Below are positions 35,561-48,676 of a DNA stretch of 64,000 nt, piece by piece. The stretch is from positions 1,922,001 through 1,986,000 of the forward strand of contig CADCXD010000004.1 in the NCBI GenBank assembly GCA_902806575.1. The letters are read 5' to 3'. Origin of the DNA: Jackrogersella multiformis. Taxonomy: Eukaryota; Ascomycota; Sordariomycetes; Xylariales; Hypoxylaceae. The notes beneath the pieces are model-generated. The model had not been told where the DNA came from, ran no database searches, and saw only the letters and a list, made by a program, of their open reading frames with translations. The translations under genes and the position numbers were made by a program. Within the stretch, counting starts at the first letter, position 1, and the number at the start of each line of letters is the position of its first letter.

Positions 35561-37437
35561 CGAAGCTGGCGACCAAATTGGAAATGTACACCAAGAAATG
35601 AATGTGTGGGGTGAGTATGAGAGTGGTAATTCTCTATACGAAGAAAAAGGAGGGAAAAGTACTGTGGGTAAAAAAAGGTGAAAGGAGTGGGAAGACTTTA
35701 TGATTTACGACTTATGAACGCAAAGTGTTTTATGTTGCTGACTGGCGCCGGGGAGGAAGTTGAGGGTTGAGTGCATTGTGTACGTACATACCTATAATAC
35801 TACATAATGCAGGTGCAGCACTTTCCAGCAATCGGGATGCGTGTGGGGCGGGTATGTGAGTGGGCCACAGGGGTAGGGGACAAGGAAGACAAGGAGCCCT
35901 TCCGCCTCGTCAGTGGCCAGCCCTTCCTAGTACCTGCCTAGCCAGCCGCTAACAGTTTCTCAGGTGCTATTTAGGGTTGTACTTTATGCCAAGACTGGAA
36001 GTAGCCGTACAGGAACCGTCCAGTGCACGGAAGATCTCGCACTTACCTTGCAAAATCAAGTTCGATTCCGCGCAAATCGATTCGTTATTGTAACCGTACC
36101 TATCATCTCATCTACATGTATAGCGAAGTACCTACCCGCCCGCCACTAACCGTTCGGATGAAAAGCTGACATCAGCCATTGCTTCCTATTGGCCCTTTGG
36201 GGATAATTGCCACCCATAAGACATTGTTATGTACCTAAGCTGCTAAGGTATCTCCATATGTACATCCAAATGAACACAGCTTCAGCCATCAATGTGGTGT
36301 ACATATTGAAAGGTTTGATATGTGCAGGTGTACAAGAAAGTCAAGTGTACCTCCTTTCTTACCTAACTTGTATTTTTTATAAGTGCATGTCTTTGTCGAA
36401 AGTCTTTGACTATAGGTACATATATACATAACCATTATATAGGTAATATCAATACCTAGGTAGGTACTTCCCAAATACATAGTAATTTTGGAAATATTCA
36501 AAATCTGTGCCGTGTTTACTACACTACATAGATACCTATGTACCTAGGTAGGTACGAGAAAGCAAAGCAGTAGGCTAATAACAGCCAATCATATGACGGA
36601 GCCAACCCAACCATCGGCTCTTTATGTGGCCCTGTGCCAGGTCAGACTTCTTCTTACGTAGCGCATGCAGGTACCGCTTCTAGAGCTGCAGGAACAAGGC
36701 AAAGGCAGACCGCCGGACACGAGGAGATGGTGGGAGGATTCAGGGGTCGTTACAAGTTTGAGCATTTGTATAATATATGTATCTTTACATGATACTTCAT
36801 ATATACGATACTTAATAATACACTAGCATGCCCTGATAGCAAACACCGAGGTTCTTCCTTCCAACTTTTCAATTGATTCTACATAGTGGTCCATCTTAAA
36901 TCCAAGGAGAAAATCGCAAATACGAATTGCGCATTGCGCAGCAGCTGGAGAATTTACTTGAATAGGAACATATGTCCTAGTGCCGTCGCCGATACCGAGT
37001 CTTAGTTGATTGACAAAGGACCTTTTTGCAAGGTAAAGAAAGGAAAAGCAAACGGAGGCGCTCGTCAATGTGCCGCGCGCTCTTTTCAAGAAATGCAGCG
37101 GCGGTTTCAACTACAGTAGGTAGGCTGGAAGTTTCTATGTAAGTCGATTCGACCACGTGTGGGCCTTTAGGGGTTGGGTGACAGCCATCCAGACCAAGGC
37201 GCCAGTGTCCGTTGCGCGCTTCTCCAGGTGCTTACGCCTTGATTCTTTTCTGGCTTAGCGTCTTACGTGGACACAAGTAGTGTTACCGGTGGCCCGGGGA
37301 TCTACGCAGGTCCCTTGAGAGAACAATTAAGACCTAGGTAGGACCTACCTAGTCGGTACACTAGAAAAAATCAAGAAGGCTTGCCCTACGAATGACGTGG
37401 TTTGTGGCACACCTTCGTCTCTCAGTGAAACCACATA

Positions 37438-37464
37438 GCGAAATTACTTTTAGAATAATTTCGC
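37438..37464. repeat. Inverted repeat GCGAAATTA ... TAATTTCGC
   Basis: Nine perfect base pairs around a nine-base spacer in an AT-rich spacer. It is suggestive of a hairpin or a protein-binding palindrome; no function is assigned. Confidence 0.4.
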
Positions 37465-39467
37465 ATATCATAAAGTTGTGACGCTACATACGTTACCATA
37501 CCTTGGAAGTTAAATATCAATATAGGTCGTGGTTCCCATGTCTGCTTACCTAGCTGCCTGGCTGCCTGGGTACATATTGTTCTTCAACGTTCCATACCGC
37601 CATGCCCCTGCGCCCCTGCAAATTGCAACGGTATATCAAAGCTTAATTCTTTCTTTGGATATTAGTCGGGCGATCGTAGAGGATCGATTATTACCCCTTG
37701 CGAATTGGGTGAATCGAAATCTGATGGTTGACTCCTAGTTACAATTGCTTCCTTTTTAATAATGTGCTTGTGTGATGTTGATAGCTTCTCTAAATTCGAA
37801 ACAAGAAACAAGCCCGTTTTTGAAAAAGGAAGATAGTTTGTTTTACTAGTGTAGGTGATATTATCAGTCACTTCGTTAAGAGAGACATAAGGCGTACACT
37901 AGTCCGGCTCCCTATCAAAACTCCCAGATCAATAACAAGATTGGTTGAGCTAACCTCGCTAATTTATTGATGCATGTGCTTTTCGGTATGGGAATAGTTC
38001 TTGTCAACCCCCCGGTTAATTACCTAAGACCAACCCGATTGTAAAGCCGTTTAAACGTGTCACGCAATAATATATTGTTATTAGGTTCTAGGATTCTAGG
38101 ATTCCATTTCATATCCAACCTGCCGTTTAAAAGTGACACGGAATTTAAAGCGAAGACCGTGGAAAATTACTCCTCTGCTATAAACCGTCGGGAACCCGCA
38201 TGAACGCCGTTTATCAACCAGTCCTGTCTTGATCTTCACTGGCTACCCGATAAATAAAGTTGTCTTGCCTCGGCGGATGATCTACGGAAGCGTGTAGCTA
38301 CCTACATTGTTCCAAGGTTGTGAGTCTTAGCTCTTTAGAGCTTCCGAACTCCGTTTACGTAGTCATTACTAGTGACGGGAGGAGAGGAGGTGGGAAACAG
38401 ACGAAAAACACAAGCTCATTGTTAATAAGGCCAATTTCTCCGTCCCAACCAGGTGAATTTTCACTTCATTTTCCCACTGGTAGACCTAAGTCAAGTGTAA
38501 TATTGTAAATGTTCAGGTTGACCCCATCGTTGGTTACCTATTAAAGAGTCATGTCGTAGGTTGGATTGCCGTAGAGGTATGACTACCTAGGTACCCCAGT
38601 GGACATGATTCCCCTAAGTTTCCTTTCCTTCCTCAGTTTGATAGGACGAGGTTTCAGCCAGGCAACCTCCCATGGAAAAAAACAACATTTAGAGGCCATC
38701 TCAATACAGCTCCAGAGGGATAGTGTTCGCTAAGTTCATATATCTACTCATATCATAGTGAGGATGTATCTGACAGCTTGAATTGGTAAAAGAAGATACA
38801 AAAGGTGTGATGCTTTTCGTAGTACCGTGCTGTTGCTAGATGTAAAGGCAGTTTGTCTACTTCTCTGATGTATGAGTGAGTAAGGTGAATGGAGTTTATC
38901 ATCCCTTTAGAGGTGTTCGAGATTCAACTTTTCGAGCATCGCCTACAAACCATAAACCTTATGTTATTTCCCCTAAGCCTCTAAATCTATTCTCCGGCAA
39001 CTTGCATCTTTCTTTGCTCATCAGTAACCGACCCCATAACCTCCGCATCATGGATCTTGCCGTCGGCTCGGTCAATCGAGGGTGTAGTTTTGTCCATTGC
39101 CTTCCTGTTAGATGCCCATCTACTCTATTACCCATACTCTGCAACGAACGCAACAAGTACCCTCATGATGAGCGCCGAAACCTGGCCTGAGTTTTGAGTG
39201 CTTGATAGATATATCAAGGCGTCAAAATTAGTAAGGTATCTCAAGCAAGAATTTGGTGACAATTATCGGTAGGAATTATTCCCCAGGCCCTATAAGGCCC
39301 TCATGCGCGAAGTGGAAACAGTGGTAACACATGGATCTGACTCTCATATACTCCCGTAGTCGCAGTCGGATAAATATATCATCAATACCCCGAAGAAGCT
39401 TACCGATGTAAACTATTTCGAATGAACGTGATACTCCTCACTGCCCTAATAGTTAATACGATAACAG

Positions 39468-39773
39468 AAGCAAGTTGATGAGATCAAGGCGTTGTCTGCG
39501 AGATCATCATCATCACGCACTGATAGCACCAACCCTAGTGGGAATCCCAATAATCTTCGAAGTGCTAATCGACCCGTACCCGGCCCACACACCTTAGTCT
39601 CTGCCGATCAGACTGTGGGGAAGGCTTCCGACGCCCCGTGCCGGACTACCCCACCTGCCTCCGATTGGACCCATTCCGCTGCCGAAGCATCGACCAAAAT
39701 GCAGAAAGCACAGAATCTCCAAGATGTGTTGGCGACATATTACAGGGCATTTGACAAATATGTTTCGCCATAA
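39468..39773 (+). CDS. Possible terminal exon of an unrecognised gene
   Basis: An open stretch of 102 codons follows a plausible ATAACAG acceptor (39461-39467) and ends at TAA 39771-39773. It reads 'KQVDEIKALSARSSSS', then a Ser/Pro/Thr-rich region, then a helix-like end 'QNLQDVLATYYRAFDKYV'. The composition looks more protein-like than its surroundings. No upstream exon with a start codon could be joined with confidence. It may be the 3' end of a small gene, a relic, or chance. Confidence 0.2.
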   Translation, partial: KQVDEIKALSARSSSSRTDSTNPSGNPNNLRSANRPVPGPHTLVSADQTVGKASDAPCRTTPPASDWTHSAAEASTKMQKAQNLQDVLATYYRAFDKYVSP

Positions 39774-41479
39774 CTGATTTGCTATTTACACGACGCTAAA
39801 TATGGTCTTAGGCCTTTATATGGATAGACACGGTGCATGAGGTTGGATGGCCCTGCCGAACCCTTGAGACCACTAGCTGTGACATTATTAGGGGACATAT
39901 GAGTCAATATTGGACTACATGGATAGCTGTGATGATCAGCTGAATGCAATAATATACGAGTGAGTTTAAGTTGATTAAACTGTGTTCGTAATTGCAAACT
40001 CTCACAAGTTGACAATATCCATCGTGGGGGGCCGGGTGGGTTCGTATACCAGAGAATGTTAGACGGTTTAATGTCTCCATGTCTTCCATAAGAATCTGCC
40101 GAAGCCGCAAGGTAGTGAAAGTCTCCATGTGTGAGAGGGCTTTAGTAGTCTCGCAGCATTATTGGGAAATCTACGAGATAGTCTCGTGGTCTTAGACGAG
40201 CTCTTCGTTCGTTTCCCGAGGCGACCTCAGATTACCTGCTACCTAAGGGAGGATCAAGCCCCCCCAAAAATTCCAATAACTTCTGATGTAGTAATCGATG
40301 ACCATTCCCATAATCTCGTGAATTGCTAGATATAGAACTACGTATGCGGATATGAGACCTCAAATGACATTTGAATACCTGAATCTAGTGGGTAAAGTCT
40401 TCAGTCGTGCGCCCATGGCCTCTTCCTGCAATTGGTGGTCTAGATTGGTGCCTTATGTTCGATATTGTAATATTTGGAGCTACGCTAAGTGCTGTCGATG
40501 ATACTCTTTCTATAAGAACTAGCAAGACACTTGTAATCAAGATGCCCCCTACAGCGGTATCTTATATATTGAGACCATCAACTTGAACCCTCGATATCAA
40601 ATATCTAGATAAAACTTTTTCGCGACTCTGATGAATACGGCCAACTTTACTATGCCTCCACGAAAGCTAAATACATAGGTATATCATCTGAAGAAAATTC
40701 GAGTTTGCTGATATCGGGACCGACTTATGCTTCCTCTAAACCACTAGATTGACGTTAAGGCAAATAAAGATAACCATAGTAGTATCTTGTTGATCCATGA
40801 TGTTACATGGGTGAGATATAGCAGCTGAAAGCCATGTAGGAAGTGGCTTGTAATATACCCTACTGATTACGAAACCGTTCCAATTCTAATTTCTTTGATC
40901 TCATCTCTTTCTCTCTCTTTCCTTAAACTTCCTCTTCATCACCTCGGTGTGTACGATACTAGAAGTTATACCTAAATCCGCATACCATTTATTACCAATA
41001 CCTACCTATGTGATCTACATAGAAGCGATTTCGGCCGATTTATTCTCAGACTTTCCAAACCCTCGAGCATTGCGTAACAATGCAACAGTTACCTATCTAC
41101 CAGAGGCAGAGCCTTATAGGCTGACTCATTACGAAGATGATGCGGCGCTCACCAGCTGGGAAATTCCGTTCTGGTAACCAGGGACAAAAGAAGCCAGCGT
41201 CGACAGATCCCAGGAATACATGGCAGGCCGTTATGGCTAATAAGTAGGGAATCTCAGCCCAGCTTACGATTGGGGGGTGGAAAATGACCAATCACAATCG
41301 TCGTCGGAGTCGTTTATCGAGTCCTTTTACCAGGCACCACGATCCGAGCCGCACGTGATTGGCCTGTCTCGCACGAGCTGAGGCTTATCCCTCATCTGCT
41401 TGGCGGATCAGCATTTCGACTTACATACCTTGGTGCTCCTTTCGAGTTTAGTTTCGGAAAATTCGGGTAGAAGTTGGAG

Positions 41480-43165
41480 ATGGAGTCGTCGAATTCCAAC
41501 CAACGTATGATCCTTCCGCTCGTGAGCCCGAATAGCGGACATGGCTATAACTACCTTCCGAGCTTTCTCCCCGACGACGGTACTGGCTACCCTGCCAATG
41601 TCGAAGCTTCTGGCTCTACCGCCGCGTTAGGTGATGAAATTGGCATAGCGGGCGTGCCGTCCCCGGCGACAGCGCTCGATAATCGTAACTCGACTCAGAG
41701 GCATAGGTTAGAGCGGCGGGGTCATACGAAAAGCCGACGTGGCTGCTTCAATTGCAAAAGACGCCGCATCAAGGTACTCGATACCCTCGACTTAGACATA
41801 TATCTGTCTACACTGTCGACCAAATGCTAACACCAAAGAAACCAGTGCCAAGAAAACCGGCCAGCATGCGGGCACTGCGTGAAGACGGGACTGAAGTGTG
41901 AATACCCAGCGGCCCCCCAGGTTGTCCATCAGGTAGGCAACTCGCCGTCGACCGCCATTCAGAGCCGCTACTAACTATCGGGAAAGCCGCAGCACCAAGT
42001 CCCTCTTTTCAGCCTGCAAGATATGCGCTTCTTCCAGCACTTCCTGTTGACCTGCTTTCCTCACCACCCCCTAGGAAACGAGGCCGTCTGGACCCACGAG
42101 ATCCCGTGCCTATCACAGACCGTACGTAGTACCGAAACACCAACTCCGGAGCGGACGAGACTGACGAGTTTTTAACGACAGTACGAGTACCTCATGCACG
42201 CGATCCTAGGCTTCGCGGCGTCCGATCTCATGAGGCAGGACCATAGCCTGATAACGTTCGCCATGATGCACCGGCTGAAGGCGATCAAGGCCATTAAGAA
42301 GACCCTGAACGAGGCCCCGAAGTCGAACAGCTTCGAGGAAGGAAATGCCCTCGGTACGGTTATCTCCATCTCCTCCACCATCCCTTCCCCTTCCCCCTCC
42401 CCCTTCTTACATTCCTGCAACCAACCAACCAACCAACCCAGCTCGACTAAACCTAACTAACCTCCTCCCTCCCCAGTGGCGACCTGCTTCGCGCTAACCT
42501 TCCAATCGGTCATCCTCGACGACGGGATGACCGAATTCATGACCTTCGTGCGGGGCATCGTCCTCGTCTCCACGCAGATGGCCGCGAAGGGCGCGCGCCC
42601 CGTCTTCAGCAACCTGCGGCAGAGCGACCCGCAGAAGCTGCTGCGGCCCTTCATCGAGGCGGTGCCTCCTCCGCGGTCGTCCCTCGTGTCCGCGGCCGCG
42701 CGCTCCATCGCCGCGCTCGCGCCTCTCTGCGCCCGCGACGTCGAGCGCGCCTACCACCAGTTCCTGGTGGCCATCGCCGCCGCGCTCGCCGCCGGGTCCT
42801 CGTACGCGGCCTACGAGGTGCTGTGCCGGCACTACGCGTGGTGGATCCAGCTGCCGCACCCGCGCTTCCAGCTGCTGGTCGACCCGGCCTCGCAGGTCTT
42901 CGCCCTGCTCGCCGCCCACTGGATCGCCCTGAAGCAGGTCATGGCCCCCATCACCCAGGTCGAGAACCGGATGCGGGCCCAGCAGCCCAAGCACCGGGAC
43001 GGCGATGGCGGCGGCGGCGGGGATATGGACCTCGGCATGGGCCGCTGGCTGAAGCACCTGAACCGCCAGGTCGACGCCGAGCACCGCCCGTACAACGACT
43101 GGCCCGTGTGGGTCGAGGAGCAGCTCGATAGGGACATGACGTATTTCGGTAAGGGCCTATCTTGA
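41480..43165 (+). CDS. Zn2Cys6 fungal transcription factor (sterol-uptake-control-like)
   Basis: Five exons: 41480-41773, 41846-41932, 41993-42121 (or from 41987), 42182-42353 and 42477-43165, about 456 residues. The binuclear zinc cluster is split by intron 1. It has six cysteines spaced C-x2-C-x6-C-x6-C-x2-C-x6-C, beginning 'CFNCKRRRIK' and completed by 'CQENRPACGHC' and 'KC'. It is preceded by a basic 'RRGHTKSRRG'. The regulatory part has 'YLMHAILGFAASDLM' and 'HRLKAIKAIKK', typical of the Fungal_trans_2 / Upc2-like group. An Ala-rich helical domain ends 'WVEEQLDRDMTYFG'. A GTAAGG donor follows 'YFG', so the true C-terminus might be spliced differently. It is a nuclear DNA-binding activator or repressor; targets are unknown. 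Exon 5 is markedly GC-rich. It is convergent with the Mga2-like gene. Confidence 0.85.
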
Positions 43166-44309
43166 ACAGCATTGGAGGGTCTACGTAGGAAGACAACAGG
43201 AGAGATTTGCCAACTGGGCTTATCACTTAGCTAATTAGCGGGAGAGCGGAGTGTTCTACGAATAATACGGAGGACTGGGGAAACAGCGCGTCTGTGAGGG
43301 CATGGTTTTTGATTTGTTGGCTTCAGTTGATACCACCTCCGCTGTTATACGGAAGGACTAACCCAATCCAAGAGGCGCATGGGAAACATGGCCGTAGCAT
43401 TACAAGGATACATAAAAAGGGTTTACATCGAATCGGTTCAAGGGCCCGAGTAAACATCTGATTCTTTGTGCCGTTTAATCCGGGCCGCGTAATGCTGAAG
43501 AGCACAGCCTCCTCGCTTACATCCCATACCCAAGTTCATCGAGCTACGTAGGCGTGATGCGCCATGCTCGTTAAGTATACGTGGTCCTTATTCGTTTCTT
43601 ACTTCATTATGATTGCCTTGATAGGACGAAGCCCTTGACGGGAAGAATGTGGAACAATATCATCGAAGTATTGTCCACTTTGGGTTATGTAGTTCTGAAT
43701 AGAGACGCTCAAGGCTTAACTTTGGATAGAGAATCAATGAAGATCATACAAGCATGAATTCAATAGATCATATACTATATACATCGTGTTAGGGAAATCC
43801 GTCTCTTCTCTTATAAGGTAATATCATAATTCAACAGATTTCTGCCTTTTGCGACAACAAGAATACCAGTACACAGCAAGGATAGTATCGGCATTGAGCT
43901 CAAACCACAAATGACAATGCTGGAGCAACAATATTTCCAGCTAGTTATTCTAATTATCTGAATCGTCGAAAGATAATCATCGAAAGATATCGTTTCCTCA
44001 ACCGAACCGAACCGTTCCATCCAGTTTCCAATATTTAGCGAGTAGTGATGGGGAGGGGTGCCCTCCCCAAAGCCCCCCAGGTTGAAGAAAACAACCTTGG
44101 AAGTCCAGAACGCCTTGCTCCAACACCGAGTAGTTCTCATATGTAGAGGTCCATGTTTTTTTCTTTATACTGCCCCACTCTCACGCCGAATATATGCACC
44201 TATAGACCAACAACCGACTCTAAGCAATGTTGCTATACAAGGTATTTACACAAGGGCAAAAAGAATAAAGTAATGTTATGTAATGTAATGGGGGAAAAGT
44301 GAAATGGTA
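43166..44309. other. Convergent intergenic region
   Basis: 3' flanks of the Zn2Cys6 (+) and Mga2-like (-) genes. No coding potential recognised. A small tandem GTAATGTAATG lies near 44270-44290. Confidence 0.4.
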
Positions 44310-47300
44310 TTAAACGGCTCCTAAAGCATCTGTGAGGACCCACCGCGTGATCTCTCGTGGATTCGCGACAAAGTCAGTATAGATCTTGGCTAAAGTGGCA
44401 CCGCAAGACACTAGCGAAGGAGCGATGCTGGCTGACATAGCACCGAGGATGAACAGCAGAATTGGAATCTATAAGTACATGTTAATAATATTATTCGAAA
44501 AAAAAAGAGCCTGAAGTTACTCACCCAGACAAACCACAGCATTTTATCACTGCTGCCGGTCTTGAGCCTCTGAGCATGGGCTCGCTGTAGGTGTTCTTGC
44601 TGTTCCTTGGTGATGTGGTGCTTGCGCCCGATCTCGAGAAGCGCGGGTACTTCCTGTAGTTGTGATGCTTCTTCGGTAGCCTGGTCGTAGAGAGTAGCAC
44701 ATTTGCTGTCTGCTTCAAACTCGGTTGCCGCAGTGGCTGCCGAGACTTGTTTGGTATCGAAGTCGCTTGGCGCACTCGATGGGAAGATGGTGCTGTAGGC
44801 TGGCGGAGGTGAATCCTTGGCGCCGAAAAAGGGGAGCTCCCACCATCTACTATTAGCATCCGGCGGGGCTTGTTCGTCTGCTGATCCAGGACGCGAACCC
44901 CGAATATTAGGGACGAGAGAGCTGATACGCTGCACAACAGGCGCCGAATTAAGATAGGCTTGGTAATCTGGAAAGACGGGTATGGGCGGTAAGGTTGGCA
45001 TCTGAGGCATCTGCATATGCGGCATCTGAAGCTGCGCTAGATTCGGAAAATGCAATGCCATGGAATGCTGCCACTGCTGAATTTGCGCTCCGAATTGCTC
45101 CCGTAGAGCTGTCATTGCTGCACTGGGCGATGCAGGGGGACCAACTTCGTGGATCGCTTCACGAGGCGGGATATCTTGATAATGAGCAGGTGGAAAGCTT
45201 GGTCGTCTCATATCCAACCAGTCGCAATTTTCTTCGTCGCCATCGCCATCCTCTGATGAATCTCCATCGCTGTCGTAACTATCTTCTGCCGAGCTCGAAC
45301 CATCGGACATGTATTCCTCACGATGTGCTCGAGTCATTGAAGGCGGATCCCACAATGATCTCAGCGAGGTAGCACTGTTAGCCCTGCTGTGAAGAGAGCC
45401 GTTGCTTCGGGATCTAGAATGGTTCTCGATTTGCCGGAGAACCCGAAGGACGTCGCTAGACCGAGCAACATCGGCGGGTGTGAGACCCGACAGACTCCGC
45501 ATATTCGGATCGGCACCTTTCATAATGAGGCGTCGGACAATCTCTGGGTGGTTGTTCATCGCCGCCATGTGTAGTGGGGTGAAGCCTCCCTTATCTCGAA
45601 CGCCCACGTTAGCCCCACGGGACAGAAGACCGGCAACAAAGCGCGCAAGCCCAAGAGAGCAAGCTAAGTGAAGCATAGTCTGGCCACTTGACCTCCTTAG
45701 ATTTATTTTTGCTTTGCTAGCGCTGTCATCCAGATCAATAAGCTCTAGAATACGGAGAAGTCCCACTTCTACGGAGTCTGAGAAATCCTGTTCCAGGTTG
45801 TTGAAGTTGGTGTTAGGGGTTTGCGATCCTCCGGGAGAAGGACCCCAAGAGCCGTTATTTCCATTTCCATAGATGATGTTTCTTGCGATATCCGCAACAT
45901 CTGTCATTTTACCGCCGAGCTTATTCCCTAAAACAGTGAGCGCTGTGCGTATTAGGCGATGTTCGTCATCATCGACGTATCTAAACAGCGGCTGCTGATT
46001 GCCAGTGAACGGATGTTGGGGCACCACGCCAGGTTGTCTTATTGACACCGGGACTATTCCCGCAGTAGGAGACGGCGGCAGAAGACAGACTAATGATGTC
46101 TCGCCCCAATACGTTGTTGTGGCCGCTCTTTGTTCCCCAAATATGACCTCAAGCCCACCATTTGTGAAACCGCTTCCAAGAATTGTCACTTCCACGCCTC
46201 CTGATTTTGGCCCCTCGCTAGGAATGATCTTGTAGATCATCGGCTGCGGTGCTCTATTCGAATTCATGATCGCAGGTGCATTGTACATATTCTGGCCTAA
46301 TGGTACGTGCGGCATGCTCTGCATGTCATTTCTCAGCCGATTCGGACTAGGAGCACGGCTGGGGTGAGCTGATGTGGGCGCGGAGAACATCTGGGGCATC
46401 TGCATGTCGAGGCTTAAGTTCCTGCTTCCCGGTGCGAACATAAGCTCGGCACTATTGCTATTAGGCGTAGGGGGGCCCGTCGGGAAATGCTGCCCTATGT
46501 TGTTCAAGTTTGACTGTTGTCCGTGGATAAACATGGGGTCTGCGGCCATTGGGAAGGTTGCCATATTCGGCGAGAACGGAGATGTGGCAGCAGAAGTAAC
46601 GGCTGACTCGTTCTGCGCTCCGGAGGGAATCATTGGTGGCGATTGACCGGTCTCTAGTCTCGTCATTGCTAGACCGCTCGGTAGCTTCATAGATCCGCTT
46701 GCTTTTCTCTTCTTGGAAATGGGGCCGGAAGGGCTTGCTGGAGATCCCTGTCTAGATAGGTTACGGGGTGTTGCGGTGACTGATGCAGCTTGGGGATTGT
46801 TATTGCCCGAGACGGGGGGGAAAGCGAAAGCCCCGTTCTGTGCTAATCCTTGGAGATCAGATGTAGACTGTGACGAGTGGAACATCAATTGGGAGTCGCC
46901 TGGCTTGATGTCGTTCGAAGTATGCACCGGCGAAGCTCCTAATTGCGGGGCAGAGGTATTATGACCTTGTGCTGTAGATGTTGCCGGAAGATGCGTTTTG
47001 TGATCATCGGTAATCATAATTGAGGACGAGATCTGTTGAGCGATAACGTTGTCCTTGTAGTCCTTCACGGTGAAGATGACCTGGAAGCCCATTTTCTCGC
47101 CGTGATGACGGCAATAGCAGGCGATACGCATCGGCGCATCCACCTGAACCGTACCTTCGGGGACGGAAAGATCAGGTAATCCAGCTCCAGTAGGATCAGC
47201 CATGTGCGGAGTAACGGCTTGCCACTCCTTGACCTCCTGAGTGTTGAAAACAATGACTCGCTGATGTTCATATCGATTCCATAGCTCCTCTTCCTCTGGT

Positions 47301-48676
47301 TTCTTATGCTTTTTGCGGCCAGCACGTTTGCGTTCCCGAGTTATACAACCAGCACATATCCGTACTTCACCACCGTTTTGAGGCTTATGCTCGTCATCTT
47401 CGCCGCTTTCATCAGATCGCTTTGGACTGTGAAAGTCATGTCGAGCTGCCGCAGCTCGCCTGAATGCTCGCTGGAGCTTCACCGGGTCCTGCATAGCGCT
47501 AGTGCAGACTAGCATCGTATATAGCTCAAGCATATCAGGAGAGCGCACTGCGACAGGCTTTGCGAGTAGTTTTGGTTTCGATATGGTATGAGTTGGCAGG
47601 TGAAGCCTCTTGATACCCGGAGGCAGGTGGTGAATAGTTAACTTGATAGGTATTTGGGTCTCGACCCGAGACTTAAGGGGTGTAGGCTGAACCACGAGTC
47701 TTGGTCGAGGTAGGTTCATCTGAGGAGAATAGGACGGAAGGCCATGAGTTGGGGCCGGGAGGTTCATAGAATCTTGTCTGACTTGGAGGGCTGGAGCATT
47801 GGTCTGCAAACCTGCCATTGACGGCCAGACATGGGTCATATTCATATTTGTCATACCGCCATGGAAATGGTTGGCAGTGTTGTCAGGGGAAGGCGAATTC
47901 TTAAACATCGCTGCCGGAGAAGGTTCTTGGCTAGCTGCAATACTTGACATAGGTGAGCCTTCTCTAGAAGCGCTCGTTTTCAAGCCATTCATTGACCTCG
48001 TTAGAGATTGTTGCTATACGACAGTTAGTTCGAATAGAATGGGTGTATGTGAGATGAAAGAAAGAGCACAAACCGATGGGCCCTTATGGTGGCCTTTGAT
48101 CCTCTTCGCAGCGGGACCATTTGAGACGAACTTTCCTGGGACGGATGAATCTTGGATGACACCATTCGTAGGAGGGCTAGGACTACTAGAGGCACTATCA
48201 AAGTCGAAAACGTTGGACATATCTATAGTCGAGGGGTCCAAAGTGTCGAACATAAAGTTCGAATCATGACGCCTGGATTCATTTTCGAGATTCCAGCCCG
48301 CGTAGGGCTCATCGGTCATCATCGCATCTGTCGAGGAGTGGCTAGTTTTCGGTGAGTTGGTGTTTCTACTCGCCTGGGACGAGGAGGAGGAGGAGGAACC
48401 ACGGTGGGAAGGAAAGGACGAATATCTCGGCGCTGTTCTGTTCGTATTGTCCTGTGTCTGCCCGGGACAGGAAGCAAGCGCCTTGGACTCCCCAAATATA
48501 GTCGGATCGAGTAGTTCGCTACCCGTAAAGTCGAATAGAGATGTGCCAGTGGGGTGGCCTGCGTCATCTGCGTCGTATAGTTCAAATTCGGTATTGACGG
48601 CGAAAGAAGGAGGCATTAACGAATCGGGAGCGAACGAATTCGTCGCAATGAACGACGAGGAATCAGGAGGTGGCAT
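44310..48676 (-). CDS. MGA2: Mga2/Spt23-type ER membrane-tethered transcription factor
   Basis: Three exons (48676-48074, 48013-44525, 44468-44310) encode 1416 residues, longer than the roughly 1100 of yeast. The acidic, Ser-rich N-terminus reads 'DLMFDTLDP'-like rather than as a domain. The conserved Mga2 N-terminal domain starts near residue 250 ('IPIKLTIHHLPPG') and includes 'CAGCITRERKRAGRKKHKKP'-like basic residues. An IPT/TIG domain begins about 793 ('IIPSEGPKSGGVEVTILGSG'). Ankyrin repeats lie about 976-1062 ('GQTMLHLACSLG', 'GGFTPLHMAAMNN'). A C-terminal transmembrane segment starts at about 1358 ('MLWFVW' joined by splicing to 'IPILLFILG'). The family senses membrane lipid packing in the ER; proteasome processing releases the N-terminal part to activate desaturase and hypoxia genes. 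Without the last splice the helix would be lost, supporting the model. Confidence 0.93.

Larger units (their letters stand above)
35060..41479. other. Long gene-poor intergenic region
   Basis: 6.4 kb between the divergent GH128 (-) and Zn2Cys6 (+) genes. A GGTAATG tandem run lies at 35515-35560. CCTAGG motifs lie at 36455-36470, 36535-36555, 37330-37352 and 38583-38595. A 9-bp inverted repeat is at 37438-37464. A minus-strand frame at 36823-37110 has no Met near its start and no recognised similarity. One possible exon is listed separately at 39468. Otherwise nothing coding is supported. Confidence 0.45.

Noticed and set aside
36823..37110. 95-codon minus-strand frame with fairly protein-like composition
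   Set aside because: It has no ATG near its start, no family could be recognised, and another frame in the same place looks equally plausible.
38876..39190. 104-codon plus-strand frame upstream of the orphan exon
   Set aside because: The composition is not protein-like and I could not splice it to 39468 with confidence.
42494..43084. 196-residue minus-strand frame rich in Gly, His and Arg
   Set aside because: Antisense shadow of the GC-rich exon of the zinc-cluster factor.
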